In this document: positions 4,175 through 6,007 of the stretch, piece by piece
Layout: every line of letters begins with the position of its first letter
Numbering within the stretch: position 1 is the stretch's first letter
Assembly (NCBI GenBank): GCA_001797815.1
Contig: MGQK01000060.1
Location: 24,999 to 31,005, forward strand
DNA: 6,007 bases
Source: Deltaproteobacteria bacterium RBG_13_61_14
GTDB taxonomy: Bacteria; RBG-13-61-14
Reading direction: 5' to 3'
The notes under the pieces: model-generated
Database searches by the model: none
What the model saw: the letters and a program-made list of their open reading frames with translations, nothing else
What the model was told of the DNA's origin: nothing
Translations under genes and position numbers: made by a program

Positions 4175-4980
4175 GGCCAGACCCTGCGCCGCCGGCGCTC
4201 TTCGATGAAGGGCACGTGGATCAGGTCTTTCTTGTAGTCCACGGTCAGGGCGTAAAACACGATGTTGATACCCAGGCGGATGGCCATTTCCCGCTGGCGC
4301 TCGCCGCCGGGCTCCACCTGGTGCATGAACCGGCCGAAGCTGTCCCTGGCCCAGGCCCCGGCCAGGTCGTTCGGGGAATAGATGAGGACGGTGCGGCCTT
4401 CGCGGTCCACCCCGGAGAGGTAGGGCCGGCCGGCCTTGCGGCCGACCACCCGGTCAATCAGGTAATAGGTCTGGAACACGGTATGGTCTTGCGGGAGCTT
4501 GGCCAGGATCTCGCCGGGGAAAAGCCGGCTGAACTCCCGCTGGAAAGACTGGTCGAAGCCGGACCCGGAAGCGCCGAGCGCGTCGTCCACCAGGAGGAAC
4601 CCGCCGTATTCCAGGAACTGCCGGAGCCGGTCCACTTCCGGCTCGGACCAGGGCGCGAACTCCCGGGCGCCGGAGAGGTAGAGGAACGGAGAGTAGAAGA
4701 GGCGGTCGCTCCCGAGCGCGATGTCCTTCCGCTCCGGCCCGGCCGGCACGCTGGTGCGCTGGACCAGGATCTGCAAAAAGCTTTCGGCCGCGGTGGGATG
4801 GGGAAGCCACTGGTTGCCCTGGCCGTAAATGAGCTGGGTAAAGAAAAAGCTGGGCCGCTCCGGGATCATGAACATCGAGCCCGGCCGGCGGACCTGGCTC
4901 CGGGCATAAGCGGGCAGACCCAGGCCCGAAGCCAGCAAGAGTTTCAGCAGCTCCCGCCGATCGAGCCGGAAAGGCGGCAT
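4171..4980 (-). CDS. DUF4159 protein with Tat-like signal peptide
   Basis: This 269-residue protein opens with a twin-arginine-like signal: RRELLKLLLASGLGLPAYA at residues 8-26, with likely cleavage after YA. It is therefore probably exported. The rest matches what I know of DUF4159 proteins: FTQLIYG near 47, an aromatic stretch around 94-101, GGFLLVDD at 126-133, DHTVFQ at 165-170, SPNDLAGAW at 202-210 and a closing RLGINIVFYALT..YKKDL segment. DUF4159 has a GATase-like fold but no assigned reaction. The ATG at 4980 lies two bases after the upstream stop and has GGAAGGG (4987-4993) six bases before it. The stop overlaps the next gene as ATGA. It is found almost always between BatA-like and VWA/GATase-like genes, as here, so it probably belongs to the same envelope complex. 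Confidence 0.85.
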   Translation of the reverse strand: MPPFRLDRRELLKLLLASGLGLPAYARSQVRRPGSMFMIPERPSFFFTQLIYGQGNQWLPHPTAAESFLQILVQRTSVPAGPERKDIALGSDRLFYSPFLYLSGAREFAPWSEPEVDRLRQFLEYGGFLLVDDALGASGSGFDQSFQREFSRLFPGEILAKLPQDHTVFQTYYLIDRVVGRKAGRPYLSGVDREGRTVLIYSPNDLAGAWARDSFGRFMHQVEPGGERQREMAIRLGINIVFYALTVDYKKDLIHVPFIEERRRRRVWP

Positions 4981-4982
4981 GC

Positions 4983-6007
4983 TCAGCCCTTCCTCAACAA
5001 GACCAGCTCCAGCGCCGCGGCCAGCGCCAGGATGAAGAGCAGGGTCGAGGCCAACTCGCTCCGCCGCACCTGGTCCCCGGCCGCCCGGATAAAGCCGGCC
5101 TCTCCGGCCGCGACCTCGACCCCGACCGCCGGCACCAGGGCTTTAAGCTCGCTTTCGCTGATCTTGGCCAGGTTCGATTCCCGCAAATCGAGGTTGATCA
5201 CCAACACCTGGTCGGCCTCGGCCGGAGAGAAGACCGAGGGCGTGCCCTCGGGCAGGCGGTCGGCCCAGCGCAGGTAATAGAAGCCGGGCCGGTCGGTGTC
5301 GGCCAGGCGCACCGTGTTCAAGCCCCGGTCCTGGACCGCGGGCAGCGCCTCGGCCCGGGCTAAAGGATTCACGACCACGGCGCCGGCCTTGCCCGGCGGA
5401 CAGGGGATCCGGATCTCCTGGCCGGCGGTCATGCCGCCGGGGTCGCCGCCGAACAGCGCCCCGGCCAGGTATTGCACGGTCTGCTGGAACAGGGGCAGGA
5501 AGGTGGGCCGGATGCAGAGGTCGTTCCAGGCCCGGTCCGCGCTGGAAGCAAACAGGATCACCTTGCCCCGGCCGAATTCCTTTTCCACCAGGAGGGGCGA
5601 GCCGTCGGTGAGGCGCAGGATCACCCGGCTCTGCGGCACCACCTCCTGCTGAAGCACGAAATAGGTGAAGAAGTTGGCCAGGGCCAGGTCGCCCTCGTCC
5701 GGTCCGCGGAAGACGCCGAGGATGGGATGGCGCTCGCCGGGAGCGGCTCCGGGCGCGAACAGGCTGTCGAGGTGCATGACCCGGATCTCGCCCTTGTTGG
5801 GGACACCATTCAGATAGTGTCCCCCATAGGGAGAGGCGATGCCCCGCAGCTCGCGCGGCAAGAGGTCGCCGAAGAGGCGGTCGTAAAAGTCGGCGTTGAC
5901 CTGGTCGCCCAGGGTGAAGAGCAAGCCGCCGCCCTCGCGGACAAAGCGCTTGATCTCGGCCACGGTTTTTTCCGGCAGCTTCTCCACGTTGGCCAGGACC
6001 AGCACCT
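4983..6007 (-). CDS. BatA-like membrane protein, C-terminal part (5' end outside window)
   Basis: About 340 residues are visible; the frame is open at the window edge and the first visible GTG (6003-6005) is most likely internal. Residues 1-185 form the GATase-like part: VLVLANVEKL, FVREGGGLLFTLGD at 21-34, SPLLVEKEFGRGKVILFASS at 136-155 and DRAWNDLCIRPTFLPLFQQT at 157-176, all characteristic of the large BatA-type proteins. Residues 190-260 look like a beta-sandwich. A C-terminal helix (about 317-337) ends in LELVLLRKG. The missing upstream part should hold the two N-terminal BatA transmembrane helices and probably a VWA domain. BatA-type proteins work with MoxR ATPases and DUF58 proteins, expected further upstream. 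An 8-bp palindrome containing the cassette repeat core lies in frame at residues 61-69 (GGHYLNGVP). Confidence 0.85.
   Translation of the reverse strand, partial: VLVLANVEKLPEKTVAEIKRFVREGGGLLFTLGDQVNADFYDRLFGDLLPRELRGIASPYGGHYLNGVPNKGEIRVMHLDSLFAPGAAPGERHPILGVFRGPDEGDLALANFFTYFVLQQEVVPQSRVILRLTDGSPLLVEKEFGRGKVILFASSADRAWNDLCIRPTFLPLFQQTVQYLAGALFGGDPGGMTAGQEIRIPCPPGKAGAVVVNPLARAEALPAVQDRGLNTVRLADTDRPGFYYLRWADRLPEGTPSVFSPAEADQVLVINLDLRESNLAKISESELKALVPAVGVEVAAGEAGFIRAAGDQVRRSELASTLLFILALAAALELVLLRKG
5799..5824 (-). repeat. Palindromic copy of the cassette repeat core inside the BatA-like gene
   Basis: GGGGACAC at 5799-5806 and GTGTCCCC at 5817-5824 are perfect inverted arms around a 10-bp centre. 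The minus strand reads ATGGTGTCCCC at 5799-5809, the same 11-mer found in both terminal repeats of the cassette (from 641 on the plus strand, and within 1097-1124 on the minus strand). The reading frame stays open and encodes GGHYLNGVP, so if it is an insertion it was accepted in frame. Confidence 0.55.

Noticed and set aside
2117-4237. Long plus-strand open frame of about 700 codons opposite the VWA/GATase gene
   Set aside because: It is antisense to a gene with clear domains and membrane segments. Its translation is rich in Gly, Asp, His and Gln with no recognisable motif, as expected from the third-position GC bias of the real gene.
4216-5277. Plus-strand open frame of about 350 codons opposite the DUF4159 and BatA-like genes
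   Set aside because: It is antisense to two well-supported genes and crosses their boundary, with no domain or ribosome-binding evidence.

Overview
The window looks like a piece of chromosome from an uncultured, high-GC bacterium. A gene cluster of the kind best known from Planctomycetes, Verrucomicrobia, Acidobacteria and related candidate phyla (BatA-like protein, DUF4159 protein, von Willebrand A / glutamine-amidotransferase-like membrane protein) fills the right two thirds. The left third is gene-poor and full of short degenerate repeats. The repeat style (heptamers, 'atctgcg' 9-mers, GC-rich palindromes) reminds me of candidate-phylum metagenome genomes such as Omnitrophota, but that is recollection. 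I cannot assign a lineage from this window.

Layout, left to right. Positions 1-630 hold no convincing gene: a small inverted repeat (11-33), a degenerate 21-bp tandem array (120-224), two heptamer arrays (244-278, 404-438), a 9-mer-type repeat split by a 24-bp palindromic block (340-390) and a GC-rich palindromic patch (505-565). Positions 631-1124 are an AT-rich cassette bounded by a near-perfect 28-bp inverted repeat and carrying one small three-helix membrane protein gene. Immediately to its right, on the minus strand, lie a strong sigma70-type promoter (TTGACA-18-TAGAAT), a leader hairpin, a good Shine-Dalgarno and a 34-codon ORF. That ORF runs through the right inverted repeat and ends in an ATGA overlap with the membrane protein start. 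Next come a minimal nucleotidyltransferase (MNT antitoxin family, 1290-1595) without a HEPN partner, its palindrome-marked promoter, and a second repeat-filled spacer (1665-1843).

Positions 1844-6007 are a tightly packed minus-strand operon, transcribed right to left: a BatA-like protein (5' end outside the window), a DUF4159 protein with a Tat-like signal 2 nt downstream, and a 776-residue VWA plus GATase-like membrane protein overlapping by ATGA. The encoded proteins are probably a membrane-anchored complex working with a MoxR AAA ATPase and a DUF58 protein, which would be expected upstream outside the window.

The most interesting observations are the inverted-repeat cassette with its coupled leader ORF, and a third copy of the repeat core (ATGGTGTCCCC). 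The third copy sits inside the BatA-like coding sequence and forms an in-frame 8-bp palindrome. Together they suggest a small mobile or REP-like element family that can capture cargo and tolerate insertion in genes.
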